In this document: positions 16,947 through 25,446 of the stretch, piece after piece
How the letters are laid out: every line of letters begins with the position of its first letter
How positions within the stretch are numbered: the stretch's first letter is position 1
Assembly (NCBI GenBank): GCA_020849325.1
Contig: JADLGL010000046.1
Span: forward strand, 1-46,987
Length of the DNA stretch: 46,987 nucleotides
Reading direction: 5' to 3'
Source of the DNA: Bauldia sp.
Lineage (GTDB): Bacteria > Pseudomonadota > Alphaproteobacteria > Rhizobiales > Kaistiaceae
Notes under the pieces: generated by a model
The model's database searches: none
Told to the model about the DNA's origin: nothing
The model's input: only the letters and a program-made list of their open reading frames with translations
Position numbers and translations under genes: made by a program

Positions 16947-17132
16947 ATGGCCGTTCCCAAGAGAAAGACTTCGCCGTCCAAGCGCGGCATGCGCCGCTCC
17001 GCCGACGCCCTCAAGCAGCCGACCTACATCGAGGACAAGGATTCGGGCGAGTTCCGCCGTCCGCATCACGTCGACCTCAAGACCGGCATGTATCGCGGCC
17101 GGCAGGTGCTGACGCCGAAGACCGAGGCCTGA
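16947..17132 (+). CDS. rpmF: 50S ribosomal protein L32
   Basis: 61 residues starting [20 protein letters not shown], the standard L32 beginning, and ending VLTPKTEA. The family's zinc cysteines are absent, which is usual in alphaproteobacterial (C-) L32. It is followed 21 nt later by a strong terminator, so it is transcribed as a short unit. Confidence 0.97.
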   Translation: MAVPKRKTSPSKRGMRRSADALKQPTYIEDKDSGEFRRPHHVDLKTGMYRGRQVLTPKTEA

Positions 17133-17153
17133 CCGGCCTTGCCACGCTGTTGA

Positions 17154-17180
17154 AAAAGGCCGGCCAAGCGCCGGCCTTTT
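17154..17180. terminator. Rho-independent terminator after rpmF
   Basis: AAAAGGCCGGC/GCCGGCCTTTT with a 5-nt loop (17165-17169). The A-tract on the left and T-tract on the right make it usable from both strands. Confidence 0.88.
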
Positions 17181-17235
17181 CATTGGTGCCGGCATTCCTC
17201 TGCTAGGATGACGGAATCCCGAGCGGAGGACCACG

Positions 17236-17652
17236 ATGCTTCGCAACATCCCGTACACCCTCGTTCCCCTCGTCATCTTCAACCTCGTGATCCTGTTCGC
17301 GGACACGATGGTCTGGGACAACGTGATCTTCACGCTGCCGCTGTTCTCGGGGGTCGACTGGCCGCTCCGCGTCGGCGACCTGATGGTGATCGTCGGGCTC
17401 CTGGCACTGATGGGCGAAGTGTTCCGCGCGACCAACGTCGCCAAGAACGCGGTGACGAACCATCTTCTGTCGATCATCGTCCTCATCGTCTACGTCATCG
17501 AATTCGTGGTGGTCGGGGACGCGGCGAACTCCACCTTCTTCATCCTGACGATGATCACGCTGATCGACGTTCTGACCGGCGTCGTCGTCACGCTCCGCCT
17601 TGCTACGCGCGACGTCACGTTCAGCGGCGACCACCTGCCGCCGCCACACTGA
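17236..17652 (+). CDS. Four-helix inner-membrane protein, unknown function
   Basis: 138 residues with a GGAGGA ribosome-binding site 5 nt before the ATG. Four hydrophobic segments (about 5-24, 47-62, 78-97, 102-122) alternate with short loops, the first followed by DTMVWDNV. I do not recognise a named family. The gap to the next gene is about 50 nt with a fresh ribosome-binding site, so the two may be co-transcribed. Confidence 0.75.
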   Translation: MLRNIPYTLVPLVIFNLVILFADTMVWDNVIFTLPLFSGVDWPLRVGDLMVIVGLLALMGEVFRATNVAKNAVTNHLLSIIVLIVYVIEFVVVGDAANSTFFILTMITLIDVLTGVVVTLRLATRDVTFSGDHLPPPH

Positions 17653-17701
17653 GCGCGCCGCCGGCACCGCCGGCGTCGCGGCCTTTGCGAGGGGGGCCTT
17701 C

Positions 17702-19381
17702 TTGAATGCCGATGGCGGAATGCCGGCGTCGCCGATGAGCGCGGTCGACGTGCTGTCGTCGGTCGGCGAGGTCACGTATCAGTGGTCGCTGTCCGACGAT
17801 GCGATCGCCTGGGGCGGCGATGTCGAGGGGGTTCTCGGGATCGCAATTGCCGCGATCCCGAGCGGCCGATCCTTCGCCGCCTACAATGACAGCGGCAACG
17901 TCACGAGCCGGCACGATGCCGTCTTCGGCTCGGCCCTCGCCGATCGCGGCCTCGGCGTCCATTTCCAGATCGAATACGGCCTCCGGCCGCGCGGCCCCGA
18001 TGGCCTCCTCCTGTGGGTCGAGGAAAGCGGCCGCTGGTACGGCGACGGCCGCGGCCCGCAGCGTGTCGTCGGCGTCATCCGCGTCATCACCGACCGCCAT
18101 GAGCGCGAGCAGAAGCTCGCCTTCCGCTCCTCGCACGACGAGCTCACCGGCTATTTCAACCGGGCACGGCTTCTCGAGCTTCTCGCCGAGGCCATCGCCA
18201 ACGCGCAGCGCTTCCAGGCGAGCACCGCGTTTCTCGTCATCGGCATCGACAATTTCCGCCTCATCAACGACGCCTATGGCTACGACGTCGCCGACGACGT
18301 CCTCGCCGCGGTCGCGCGCCGGGTGGCGTCGAAGCTCCGCGGCGGCGATGCGCTCGGGCGCTTCTCCGGCAACAAGCTCGCGGTGATCCTGCAGGGCGGC
18401 GACGAGCGGACGATCCGCGCCGCCGGCGAGCGCTTCCTGAAGGTGGTGCGCGACGAGGTGGTCATCACCGACCACGGTTCGATCGCCGTCACCGTGTCGA
18501 TCGGCGGCGTGGTCATGCCGCGGAACGCGCGCACCGTGCCCGAGGCGATCGCCCGGGCCGAGGAAAGCCTGCACACCGCCCGCCAGCTCGGCTTCGGCCG
18601 CTTCGTCACCCACGCCCATGCGCCGGACCGCCATGCCGAGCGGAAGGCCAACGCGGCGCTTTCGACCGAGCTCGTCGCGGCGCTCGCGGAAGATCGCATC
18701 CGGCTCGCCTTCCAGCCGATCGTCGACATCGCGACGCGCCGGCCGGTGCTCTACGAAGTGCTGCTGCGGCTCGTCCTTGCGAGCGGCCAGATCGTCCCGG
18801 CCGGCGCCTTCATGCCGATCGCCGAGCGGCTCGGCTTCGCCCGCCTCCTCGATCACCGCGCCCTCGCGCTCGCGCTCGCCGCGTGCCGCAGCCGGCCCGA
18901 CCTTCGCCTTTCGCTCAACGTGTCGCCCGACACGGCGAGCGAGCCGACCTGGCTCGCGCTCCTCAGCGAGGCGGCCAGGGCCGCGCCGGATCTCGCGCGG
19001 CAGCTGACGATCGAGATCACCGAATCGAGCGCGATCCGGAATCTCGACGAGGCGACGCAGTTCGTGGCGAGCCTCAAGGCGCTCGGCTGCGACGTCGCCT
19101 TCGACGATTTCGGCGCCGGCTACACTTCGTTCCGCAATCTCCGCCAGCTCGACATCGACATCGTCAAGATCGACGGCGCGTTCGTCGAGGCGATCGGATC
19201 GAACCGCGAGGACCAGGTGTTCGTCCGCGCCCTCGTGGAGCTCGCGAAGGCCTGCGACCTCCGCACCGTGGCCGAGAAGGTCGGCGACGAAGCCTCGGTC
19301 GCGATCCTCGCCACGCTCGGGGTCGACCTCATCCAGGGTTCGGTGGTCGGCCACGCGGAGCTCGAAATCCCGCCGGGATGA
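17702..19381 (+). CDS. c-di-GMP phosphodiesterase: PAS-like + degenerate GGDEF + EAL
   Basis: 559 residues from TTG 17702, chosen because GAGGGGGG precedes it by about 6 nt; ATG 17720 and 17735 are alternatives. Residues about 20-135 look like a PAS-type sensor (VTYQWSLSDDAIAWGGDV...VVGVIRVITDRHEREQ). The GGDEF domain (about 140-305) carries SGNKL in place of GGDEF (222-226), so it cannot make c-di-GMP. The EAL domain (about 320-559) keeps its key residues: EVL for EAL (352-354), Asn406, Glu in IEITES, DDFGAGYTS (468-), Lys489 and Glu525 and the QG at 545-546. It should therefore hydrolyse c-di-GMP, possibly with the dead GGDEF as a GTP or c-di-GMP sensor. Cytoplasmic; no transmembrane helices. 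Confidence 0.88.
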   Translation: MNADGGMPASPMSAVDVLSSVGEVTYQWSLSDDAIAWGGDVEGVLGIAIAAIPSGRSFAAYNDSGNVTSRHDAVFGSALADRGLGVHFQIEYGLRPRGPDGLLLWVEESGRWYGDGRGPQRVVGVIRVITDRHEREQKLAFRSSHDELTGYFNRARLLELLAEAIANAQRFQASTAFLVIGIDNFRLINDAYGYDVADDVLAAVARRVASKLRGGDALGRFSGNKLAVILQGGDERTIRAAGERFLKVVRDEVVITDHGSIAVTVSIGGVVMPRNARTVPEAIARAEESLHTARQLGFGRFVTHAHAPDRHAERKANAALSTELVAALAEDRIRLAFQPIVDIATRRPVLYEVLLRLVLASGQIVPAGAFMPIAERLGFARLLDHRALALALAACRSRPDLRLSLNVSPDTASEPTWLALLSEAARAAPDLARQLTIEITESSAIRNLDEATQFVASLKALGCDVAFDDFGAGYTSFRNLRQLDIDIVKIDGAFVEAIGSNREDQVFVRALVELAKACDLRTVAEKVGDEASVAILATLGVDLIQGSVVGHAELEIPPG

Positions 19382-19495
19382 CGGGCGGACACCCTGAAAC
19401 CTTCCGGCGCCACGCCCCGTATCCGATGCGGGGGTGATCCGCCGGCGTCGGCCCCCCGTAGAGAAGCCAACGCTTCGGCACGGAAGGGGCTGTCC

Positions 19496-20860
19496 TTGCG
19501 CTACGGTGTTCCACCTTCCTCGGGCGGTCCGAAGCGGATCGCGGTGATCGGCACGGGCATCGCGGGCCTTGCCGCCGCCTGGCTCCTCGGCCGCCGCCAC
19601 GCCGTTACCGTCTACGAACGCGACAGCTGGCTCGGCGGTCACGCCCACACGGTGATGGCGCCCGCTGCGAACGGGCCGATCCCCGTCGACACCGGCTTCA
19701 TCGTCTACAACGAGGCGAACTACCCGAACCTCGCGGCGCTGTTCCGCCATCTCGGCGTCCGGACCGAGCCGTCGAACATGTCGTTCTCCGCGTCCGTCGA
19801 CGGCGGCCGGTTCGAGTATTCGAGCGCGAGCGCCAACGCCTATTGCGGCCAGCGCCTCAATCTCCTGCGCCCGCGCTTCTGGCGGATGACGCGCGATCTC
19901 CTCCGCTTCTACCCCGCCGCCCGCGCGCTGCCGACCGACGGCAGCTGCGAGGACATCACGATCGGCGAGTGGCTCGACCGCGAGGGCTATTCCGAGCGCT
20001 TCGTGGGCGATCACGTCCTGCCGATGGCGGCGGCGATCTGGTCGACGACGCCGGCCGAGATCCGCGCCTATCCGCTCCGTGCCTATGTCCGCTTCTTCGC
20101 GAGCCACGGGCTCCTGTCGATCTCGCGGCGCCATCACTGGCGGACCGTGAGCGGCGGCAGCCGGGAGTATGTCGAGCGCATTTCGGCCGGCCTCACCGAT
20201 GTCCGGCTCGAGACGCCGGTGCGGCGGATCGAGCGCGGGCCGGCGGGCGTCCTCGTCGAGGACGAGACCGGCCGGGTCGAGCGCTTCTCCGACGTCGTCA
20301 TCGCCGCGCACGCCGACGACGCGCTGAAGCTCCTCGGCGATGCCGATCCCGTCGAGCGGTCCGTCCTCGGCGCGTTCGCCTATACGCGGAACGACGCGGT
20401 CCTCCACACCGATGCTTCGCTGATGCCGCGGAACCGGCGCGTCTGGTCGAGCTGGAATTTCATCGGCGAGCCGGGCGCGTCGGCCGAAGGGCAGCTAACC
20501 GTCACCTACTGGATGAATCGCCTCCAGAACATCGATCCGGCAACGCCGCTGTTCCTGACGCTCAACCCCCGCCGCGAGCCGAAGGCGGGCGCCGTCATCG
20601 GCCGCTATTCCTACAGCCACCCCTATTTCGACCGCGGCGCGCTCGCGGCGCAGCAGCAGCTGTGGCGGCTGCAGGGCGTACGGCGGACATGGTTCTGCGG
20701 CGCGCATTTCGGCTACGGTTTCCACGAGGACGCGCTGCAGGCGGGCCTTGCCGTCGGCGAGGCGCTCGGCGGCGAACGCCGGCCGTGGCCGCTGCCCGAG
20801 GAGCGGATCGCGCCCGCCTGGGGGCCGGCGCCGGCCGAAATTGCGGAGGTGGCGGCATGA
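19496..20860 (+). CDS. FAD-dependent amine-oxidase-type oxidoreductase
   Basis: 454 residues from TTG 19496, which has GGAAGGGG 6 nt upstream. The dinucleotide-binding motif VIGTGIAGLAAAWLL (about 17-31) ends with the acidic YERDSWLGGHAHT, as in flavin amine oxidases. The C-terminal FCGAHFGYGFHEDALQAGL is the second FAD contact. It overlaps the DUF1365 gene by 4 nt (ATGA). FAD oxidoreductase - DUF1365 pairs are widespread in proteobacteria, often beside a cyclopropane-fatty-acid-synthase-type methyltransferase, and are linked to membrane fatty-acid modification; no such methyltransferase lies in this window. Substrate not known. Confidence 0.87.
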   Translation: MRYGVPPSSGGPKRIAVIGTGIAGLAAAWLLGRRHAVTVYERDSWLGGHAHTVMAPAANGPIPVDTGFIVYNEANYPNLAALFRHLGVRTEPSNMSFSASVDGGRFEYSSASANAYCGQRLNLLRPRFWRMTRDLLRFYPAARALPTDGSCEDITIGEWLDREGYSERFVGDHVLPMAAAIWSTTPAEIRAYPLRAYVRFFASHGLLSISRRHHWRTVSGGSREYVERISAGLTDVRLETPVRRIERGPAGVLVEDETGRVERFSDVVIAAHADDALKLLGDADPVERSVLGAFAYTRNDAVLHTDASLMPRNRRVWSSWNFIGEPGASAEGQLTVTYWMNRLQNIDPATPLFLTLNPRREPKAGAVIGRYSYSHPYFDRGALAAQQQLWRLQGVRRTWFCGAHFGYGFHEDALQAGLAVGEALGGERRPWPLPEERIAPAWGPAPAEIAEVAA

Positions 20861-21735
20861 GGTCGGCGCTCTATCGCGGCATCGTCGTCCACCAGCGGAC
20901 GCGCCCGAAGGCGCACCGGCTGCGCTACCGCGTGTTCTCGCTGCTGGTCGATCTCGACGAGCTTCCCGCCCTGGCCGGCCGCCTGCGGCTGATGGGCGTC
21001 GACCGCGGCGGCCTCTTCGGCTTCCGCCAGGCGGACCACGGTGCGCGCGCGGAAGGCGCCGACCTCCGCGCCTGGGTCGATGCGCGGCTCGCGGAAGCGG
21101 GGATCGCGATCCCCGGCGGGCGGGTGGAGCTCCTGTGCTATCCGCGGATGTTCGGCTTCGTCTTCAATCCGCTCAGCGTCTTCTTCTGCCGCGACGCTTC
21201 CGGTGCGGTCGCCGCGATCCTCTACGAAGTCGCCAACACCCACGGCGAGACGCACACCTACGTCATTCCCGCCGCGCCCGACCGCGCCGGCGTCGTCCGC
21301 CAGTCGGCCGAGAAGCTGTTCTACGTGTCGCCGTTCCTGCCGGTCGGCGGCCGCTACCGCTTTCGGATCGATCCGCCGGAGGCGGAGGTGGGACTCGTCA
21401 TCGGCCTCGACGACGCCGACGGGCCCCTCCTCACCGCCTCGTTCCGCGGTGCGCGGACGGAGCTGACCGACGGGGCGCTCGTCAGGGCGCTGTTCGCCTA
21501 TCCCCTGATGACGCTGAAAGTGATCGCCGGCATCCACTGGGAGGCGCTTCGCATCTGGCGGAAGGGCATTGCCTACCGCCATCATGCCCCGGCGGCCGCG
21601 CCGCGCGCGAGCAGCCTCGGCCAGCCCGAAACGGGACGCCGTGCGGCGCTGGTGGCGGCCGAAGCCGGGGGCAAAGTGCCTGCCCCGGCGCCTGCGGTCA
21701 TGCCGCTGGCGGCGCGCCCTTCGGCGCGGGAGTGA
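20857..21735 (+). CDS. DUF1365 family protein
   Basis: 292 residues; ATG follows GGAGGT. The DUF1365 pattern is clear: ALYRGIVVHQRTRPKAHRLRY at the start, GRVELLCYPRMFGFVFNPLS (about 88-107), YEVANTHGETHTYV, and the C-terminal LKVIAGIHWEALRIWRKG. It is presumed to work with the preceding flavoprotein on a lipid substrate. The last 38 bp overlap the 3' end of the SDR gene on the other strand; the tail beyond residue 245 is Ala/Pro-rich and probably disordered. Confidence 0.88.
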   Translation: MRSALYRGIVVHQRTRPKAHRLRYRVFSLLVDLDELPALAGRLRLMGVDRGGLFGFRQADHGARAEGADLRAWVDARLAEAGIAIPGGRVELLCYPRMFGFVFNPLSVFFCRDASGAVAAILYEVANTHGETHTYVIPAAPDRAGVVRQSAEKLFYVSPFLPVGGRYRFRIDPPEAEVGLVIGLDDADGPLLTASFRGARTELTDGALVRALFAYPLMTLKVIAGIHWEALRIWRKGIAYRHHAPAAAPRASSLGQPETGRRAALVAAEAGGKVPAPAPAVMPLAARPSARE

Positions 21736-22489
21736 TCCGCCGGGTGACGGCGAAGAACAGCGGGTAGGGCAGGAGCCGCAGCAGCTTCATTCCGAGCTTC
21801 ATCTGCCATGGGAAGACGATCTCGAATTTCCGGCCGGCAAGGCCGCGGAGGATCGCGGCGACGGCGGCATCGGCCGTGACGAGGAACGGCATCCCGAACG
21901 GGTTCTTTCGGGTCAGGGGCGTATCGACGAAGCCGGGGCAGATCAGGCGGAGCGAGACGTCGTGGAGCTCGCACTCCGGCCGGAGCGCCTCGCACATCGT
22001 GATGAGGCCGGACTTCGTCGCGCCATAGCCCGCCGTCGTCGGCAGGCCGGCATAGCCCGAGACGGACGACACCACCGCGATCTCACCCGCCCGCCGCACC
22101 ATGAAATCCGGCAGGAGCGCGGCGAGGCAGTTGGCGGCACCCATGAGGTTCGTCTCGACGAGCGTCCGGAACGCCGGCAGATCGAACGCGTCCGCGGCCA
22201 TCGGGATGTGCGTGCCGGCGTTGAGGACCGCGAGATCGATCGGCCCGAGCGCATCGCGGATGGCGGCGGTTGCGGCGGCGACGGCCGCGGCGTCGGTGAC
22301 GTCGAGCGGGAAGGAAACGATCCGGCCGTTCGAGGCCGCCTCCCGGACGACGTCGGCGAGTTCCACCTCGCTCCGCGCGCTCGCCGCCACCGTCCAGCCG
22401 CGGCCGGCGAGGGCGAGCACGAGGGCGCGGCCGATGCCCTTGCTGGCGCCCGTCACCCACGCCACGCCCGGCCTGTCGATCACCGCCAT
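21698..22489 (-). CDS. SDR-family NAD(P)-dependent oxidoreductase
   Basis: 263 residues. Classical SDR motifs: TGASKGIG (14-21), NAG in LAVLNAGTHI (about 88-97), the catalytic Ser in VVSSVSG, and YGATK (Tyr/Lys pair). A C-terminal FPWQMKLGMKLLRLLPYPLFFAV helix is hydrophobic and suggests membrane association or a lipid substrate. It converges on DUF1365 with a 38-bp overlap. SDR genes commonly accompany FAD oxidoreductase - DUF1365 pairs, which suits a shared lipid pathway. Confidence 0.87.
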   Translation of the reverse strand: MAVIDRPGVAWVTGASKGIGRALVLALAGRGWTVAASARSEVELADVVREAASNGRIVSFPLDVTDAAAVAAATAAIRDALGPIDLAVLNAGTHIPMAADAFDLPAFRTLVETNLMGAANCLAALLPDFMVRRAGEIAVVSSVSGYAGLPTTAGYGATKSGLITMCEALRPECELHDVSLRLICPGFVDTPLTRKNPFGMPFLVTADAAVAAILRGLAGRKFEIVFPWQMKLGMKLLRLLPYPLFFAVTRRITPAPKGAPPAA

Positions 22490-22571
22490 GCGGGCCTCCG
22501 GAGGTCTTTTCGGAGCATTTTACGCCGCACGGTGGGGGGCGGATGCGTTCAGCCGGCGGGGATGTCGCCAG

Positions 22572-22700
22572 GGTGAGGGGGTATCGCCTCCCGGTCGGAC
22601 CGTGAGACGTCCTCACCCTGTTTCGCCAACCTCGCCTGCGGCTCGCGAAACAGCCCTGTCCCCGCCCGGCGCGCCCGGCGGGAGAGGGGAAAGTCCCATC
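22572..22700. repeat. Hairpin-forming intergenic repeats
   Basis: CAGGGTGAGG (about 22572) pairs with CCTCACCCTG (about 22612-22621). GTTTCGC/GCGAAAC and a CCCCGCC...GGCGGG palindrome follow. The gap 22490-22724 has no gene. The CAGGGTGAGGGGGT motif recurs at about 44469. Confidence 0.55.
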
Positions 22701-22724
22701 GCGCGAAAGCGGCAGGCCGCCCGC

Positions 22725-23102
22725 TCACGCCTTCACCAGCCGGAGGCCGCGGTCGAGGGCGAGGAGGACCTGGCGGAGGTCATGGCCGCGCCGCAGGATG
22801 TAGCCGCCGGTGGCGAGCACCGCGTAGGCGCCCTGGCGGCGGGCGAGGGCGGGCTTCTTGACGATGCGGTAGAGCGGCTGTTCGGACGACCGCCGGAAGA
22901 TCGAAAAGACCGCTTCCTCAGGGTCGAAGTCGAGAGCGTAATCGCGCCATTCGCCCTCGGCGACCTTCCGGCCATAGACCGAGAGGATGGCGCTCAGTTC
23001 GCGGCGGTCGAAGTGGACGTCGGCCGGTCTGGGCCGGAAGGCGGCAAGGGCGTCGACCACGCCCCGGCCGCCGGTGCGCTCATCGTCTTCGCCCTCGCTC
23101 AT
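22725..23102 (-). CDS. DUF2794 family protein
   Basis: 125 residues. The DUF2794 core is fully present: VHFDRRELSAILSVYGRKVA, GEWRDYALDF, AVFSIFRRSSEQPLYRIVKKP, and LARRQGAYAVLATGGYILRRG. The family is restricted to alphaproteobacteria and has no known function. No membrane segment or signal peptide. It is transcribed away from htpG. Confidence 0.88.
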   Translation of the reverse strand: MSEGEDDERTGGRGVVDALAAFRPRPADVHFDRRELSAILSVYGRKVAEGEWRDYALDFDPEEAVFSIFRRSSEQPLYRIVKKPALARRQGAYAVLATGGYILRRGHDLRQVLLALDRGLRLVKA

Positions 23103-23249
23103 CGCGACCGTTCCGTCACCGTCATTGGCCGGTCATGTTCTTCCGGGACGGGGGAATTGGCAAGATTCGGCGCAGAAGGGCGGTAAGGGATATTTCACAG
23201 TTTCGCCAACATTCAGCCCTTGCGGAGCCCGAATGGGCTACCAATATCA

Positions 23250-23402
23250 TCCTCGTTGCCTCAGACGGTCCGGTTCGGCGGCGGCTTCGGTTTTCTCAGC
23301 CCCCCAGCCCCCCGGGGTCCTGTCGGACCGGACCACCTGACCTCCGAGGCACACCAAATCCCCAGATTGCGCCTCGGCCGGGTCTTCCCCGGCCGTTTTC
23401 TT
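23250..23402 (+). ncRNA. Candidate structured small RNA upstream of htpG
   Basis: A long imperfect stem pairs 23267-23279 (GGTCCGGTTCGGC) with 23322-23334 (GTCGGACCGGACC), 13 bp with G-U pairs. It is extended outward by CAG/CTG and GCCTC (23258-23262)/GAGGC (23346-23350). The apical region is C-rich (CAGCCCCCCAGCCCCCCGGGG, split by one A). A rho-independent terminator follows at 23375. No conserved peptide is seen in the region. It does not show the conserved loops of SRP RNA or tmRNA. The 5' end is not determined. Confidence 0.4.
23375..23402 (+). terminator. Rho-independent terminator
   Basis: CGGCCGGG (23375-23382), loop TCTTC, CCCGGCCG (23388-23395), then TTTTCTT. It ends a plus-strand transcript that starts upstream of htpG, in a place where no coding gene is visible. 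Confidence 0.75.
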
Positions 23403-23437
23403 GTGTGCCGCCCGTCAACTCCGGGCGATCACGGAAC

Positions 23438-23468
23438 CTTGAAACGCGCGAACGTCTGCGTATATCAG
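23438..23468 (+). promoter_or_regulatory. Sigma-32-like heat-shock promoter of htpG
   Basis: CTTGAAAC (23438-23445), a gap of about 14 bp, then CGTATATCAG (23459-23468). This fits the alphaproteobacterial RpoH pattern (CTTG..., then C-Y-TAT-like -10). It lies between the upstream terminator and the htpG start, as expected for a heat-shock gene. Confidence 0.65.
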
Positions 23469-23500
23469 CACGAAAGAAAACCCCGCCACGGATGGTGCCC

Positions 23501-25396
23501 ATGAGCGACGCTACGACCGCTGCCGGAGAGGCGCAGTCACAGCCGTTCACCGCCGAAGTCGCGCGGCTCCTGCACCTGATGGTGCATTCGGTCTACTCCA
23601 ACCGCGACATCTTCCTCCGCGAGCTGATCTCGAACGCCGCCGACGCCTGCGAGCGGCTCCGCCTGATGGCGCTGAAGCAGCCGGTGCTTCTCGGCAGCGA
23701 CCCCGCGTTCCGCATCACCATTTCCGTCGATGCGGCGGCGAAGCTCCTCACCATCGAGGACAACGGCGTCGGCATGGACCGTGCCGCCCTCGTCGAGAAC
23801 CTCGGAACGATCGCCCGCTCCGGCACGCGCGCCTTCCTCGATGCCGCCGGCGACAAGGTCAGCGGCACGGCGCTGATCGGCCAGTTCGGCGTCGGTTTCT
23901 ACTCCGCTTTCATGGTAGCCGACGAGGTCGAAGTGTTCTCCCGGCCCGCGGGCAGCGACGAAGCCTGGCGCTGGGTGTCGGACGGCAAGGGCTCCTTCTC
24001 GATCGGCCCGGTGGACCTTTCGGCAGCGCCGGCGCGGGGCACGCGCGTGGTGCTCCACCTCTCCGGGGAGGGCGCCACCTACACCGACCCGGACACGATC
24101 GAGCGCATCGTCGGCGAGCATTCCGCGCATGTACCGGTGCCGATCGTGCTGCGCGTCGACGACACGACGACGCGCTCGCTCGCCGATGGCAGCGCCCTGT
24201 GGCGGAAGCCGAAGGCGTCGATCGAAAAGAAGGCCTATGCCGAATTCTACAACCACGTCAGCGGTCAGTACGACGAGCCGGCGCTGACGCTCCATTTCCG
24301 CGCCGAGGGCCGGCACGAATACGCCGCGCTCCTGTTCGTTCCGTCGGCAAAGCCGTTCGACCTGTTCGACCCCGAGCGGAAGAGCCGGATCAAGCTCTAT
24401 GTCCGTCGCGTCTACATCACCGACGAGGCGAAGATCCTGCCGGCGTGGCTCCGCTTCGTCCGCGGCGTGATCGATTCCGAGGACCTCCCGCTCAATCTCT
24501 CGCGCGAGATGCTGCAGTCGAACCCGGTGCTGACGCAGATCGGCAAAGGCGTGACGACGCGGCTCCTCGCCGAGCTCGACAAGCTGTCGAGGGACGACCC
24601 CGACACCTACCTGAAAGTGTGGGAGGCGTTCGGGCCGGTGCTCAAGGAGGGGCTCTACGAGGAGCCGGAGCGGCGCGACGCCCTGTTCGGCCTTGCCCGC
24701 TTCCACACCTCGACGTCCGGGGACGGGTGGCGGAGCCTTGCGGACTACGTCGCGGCGATGAAGCCGAACCAGTCCGCGATCTACTACGCCGTCGGCGAGA
24801 GCCGCGAGACGATCGCCGCGAGCCCGCATCTGGAAGGGTTCCGGAAGCGCGGCGTCGAGGTTGTCCTCCTGGCGGATGCCGTCGACGCGTTCTGGGTAAG
24901 GACGGCGATCGGCTTCGAGGGCAAGAGCTTCCAGTCGATCACGCAGGGCAATGCCGACCTCTCGGCCATCCCCGCCGAAGGCGACGCGCCGAAAGCCGAA
25001 GACGCCGCCGCACCCAAGGCCGCCGTGGCGACGCTGGCGGCGCGGATCAAGCAGGCGCTCGGCGATCGCGTCACCGCCGTCCGCGGCTCCGACCGGCTCA
25101 CCGACAGCCCCGTCTGCCTCGTCGCGCCCGAGAGCGGCCCGGACCGCCAGTTCGAGCGCTTCCTCTCGGCCCACCAGGCGAGCGGAAAACGCCAGGCGCC
25201 GGTGCTCGAGCTCAACCCCGGCCACCGGCTGATCAAGGCGCTGATCGAGCGGGCCACCGCCGGCGACGGCGAGGTGGTGGACGACGCGGCGTTCGTCCTC
25301 CTCGGCCAGGCGCGGATCATGGACGGCGAGCAGCCCGACGACGCGCCGGATTTCGCCCGCCGCCTGACGCGCCTCCTCGAGGCGAGGCTGGGCTAG
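23501..25396 (+). CDS. htpG: Molecular chaperone HtpG (Hsp90)
   Basis: 631 residues from ATG 23501 (ATG 23492 is the alternative). The GHKL ATP-binding site is intact: NRDIFLRELISNAADACERL, IEDNGVGMDR, and GQFGVGFYSAFMV. The middle domain has LPLNLSREMLQ, and the C-terminal dimerisation part ends LLEARLG. The length matches bacterial HtpG, an ATP-driven cytosolic chaperone active under heat stress. A sigma-32-like promoter precedes it. Confidence 0.97.
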   Translation: MSDATTAAGEAQSQPFTAEVARLLHLMVHSVYSNRDIFLRELISNAADACERLRLMALKQPVLLGSDPAFRITISVDAAAKLLTIEDNGVGMDRAALVENLGTIARSGTRAFLDAAGDKVSGTALIGQFGVGFYSAFMVADEVEVFSRPAGSDEAWRWVSDGKGSFSIGPVDLSAAPARGTRVVLHLSGEGATYTDPDTIERIVGEHSAHVPVPIVLRVDDTTTRSLADGSALWRKPKASIEKKAYAEFYNHVSGQYDEPALTLHFRAEGRHEYAALLFVPSAKPFDLFDPERKSRIKLYVRRVYITDEAKILPAWLRFVRGVIDSEDLPLNLSREMLQSNPVLTQIGKGVTTRLLAELDKLSRDDPDTYLKVWEAFGPVLKEGLYEEPERRDALFGLARFHTSTSGDGWRSLADYVAAMKPNQSAIYYAVGESRETIAASPHLEGFRKRGVEVVLLADAVDAFWVRTAIGFEGKSFQSITQGNADLSAIPAEGDAPKAEDAAAPKAAVATLAARIKQALGDRVTAVRGSDRLTDSPVCLVAPESGPDRQFERFLSAHQASGKRQAPVLELNPGHRLIKALIERATAGDGEVVDDAAFVLLGQARIMDGEQPDDAPDFARRLTRLLEARLG

Positions 25397-25417
25397 CATT
25401 CCGCAGAAACGGGTCGC

Positions 25418-25446
25418 TTCCCTCTCCCCGAACGGGGCGAGGGGAA
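25418..25446. repeat. GC-rich palindrome
   Basis: TTCCCTCTCCCCG, AA, CGGGGCGAGGGGAA. Nearly identical to 33768-33796. It follows htpG by 21 bp and may act as a terminator-like hairpin. Confidence 0.7.

Noticed and set aside
17621-20407. Long open frame opposite the EAL and FAD genes
   Set aside because: Open on the opposite strand because of GC-rich codon bias; Arg/Glu-rich, no motif, while the other strand has clear domains.
23250-23402. SRP RNA, 6S RNA or tmRNA
   Set aside because: None of the conserved loop sequences of SRP RNA (GGAA-type tetraloop region) or of tmRNA (tRNA-like end) is present; 6S identity cannot be shown without covariation.
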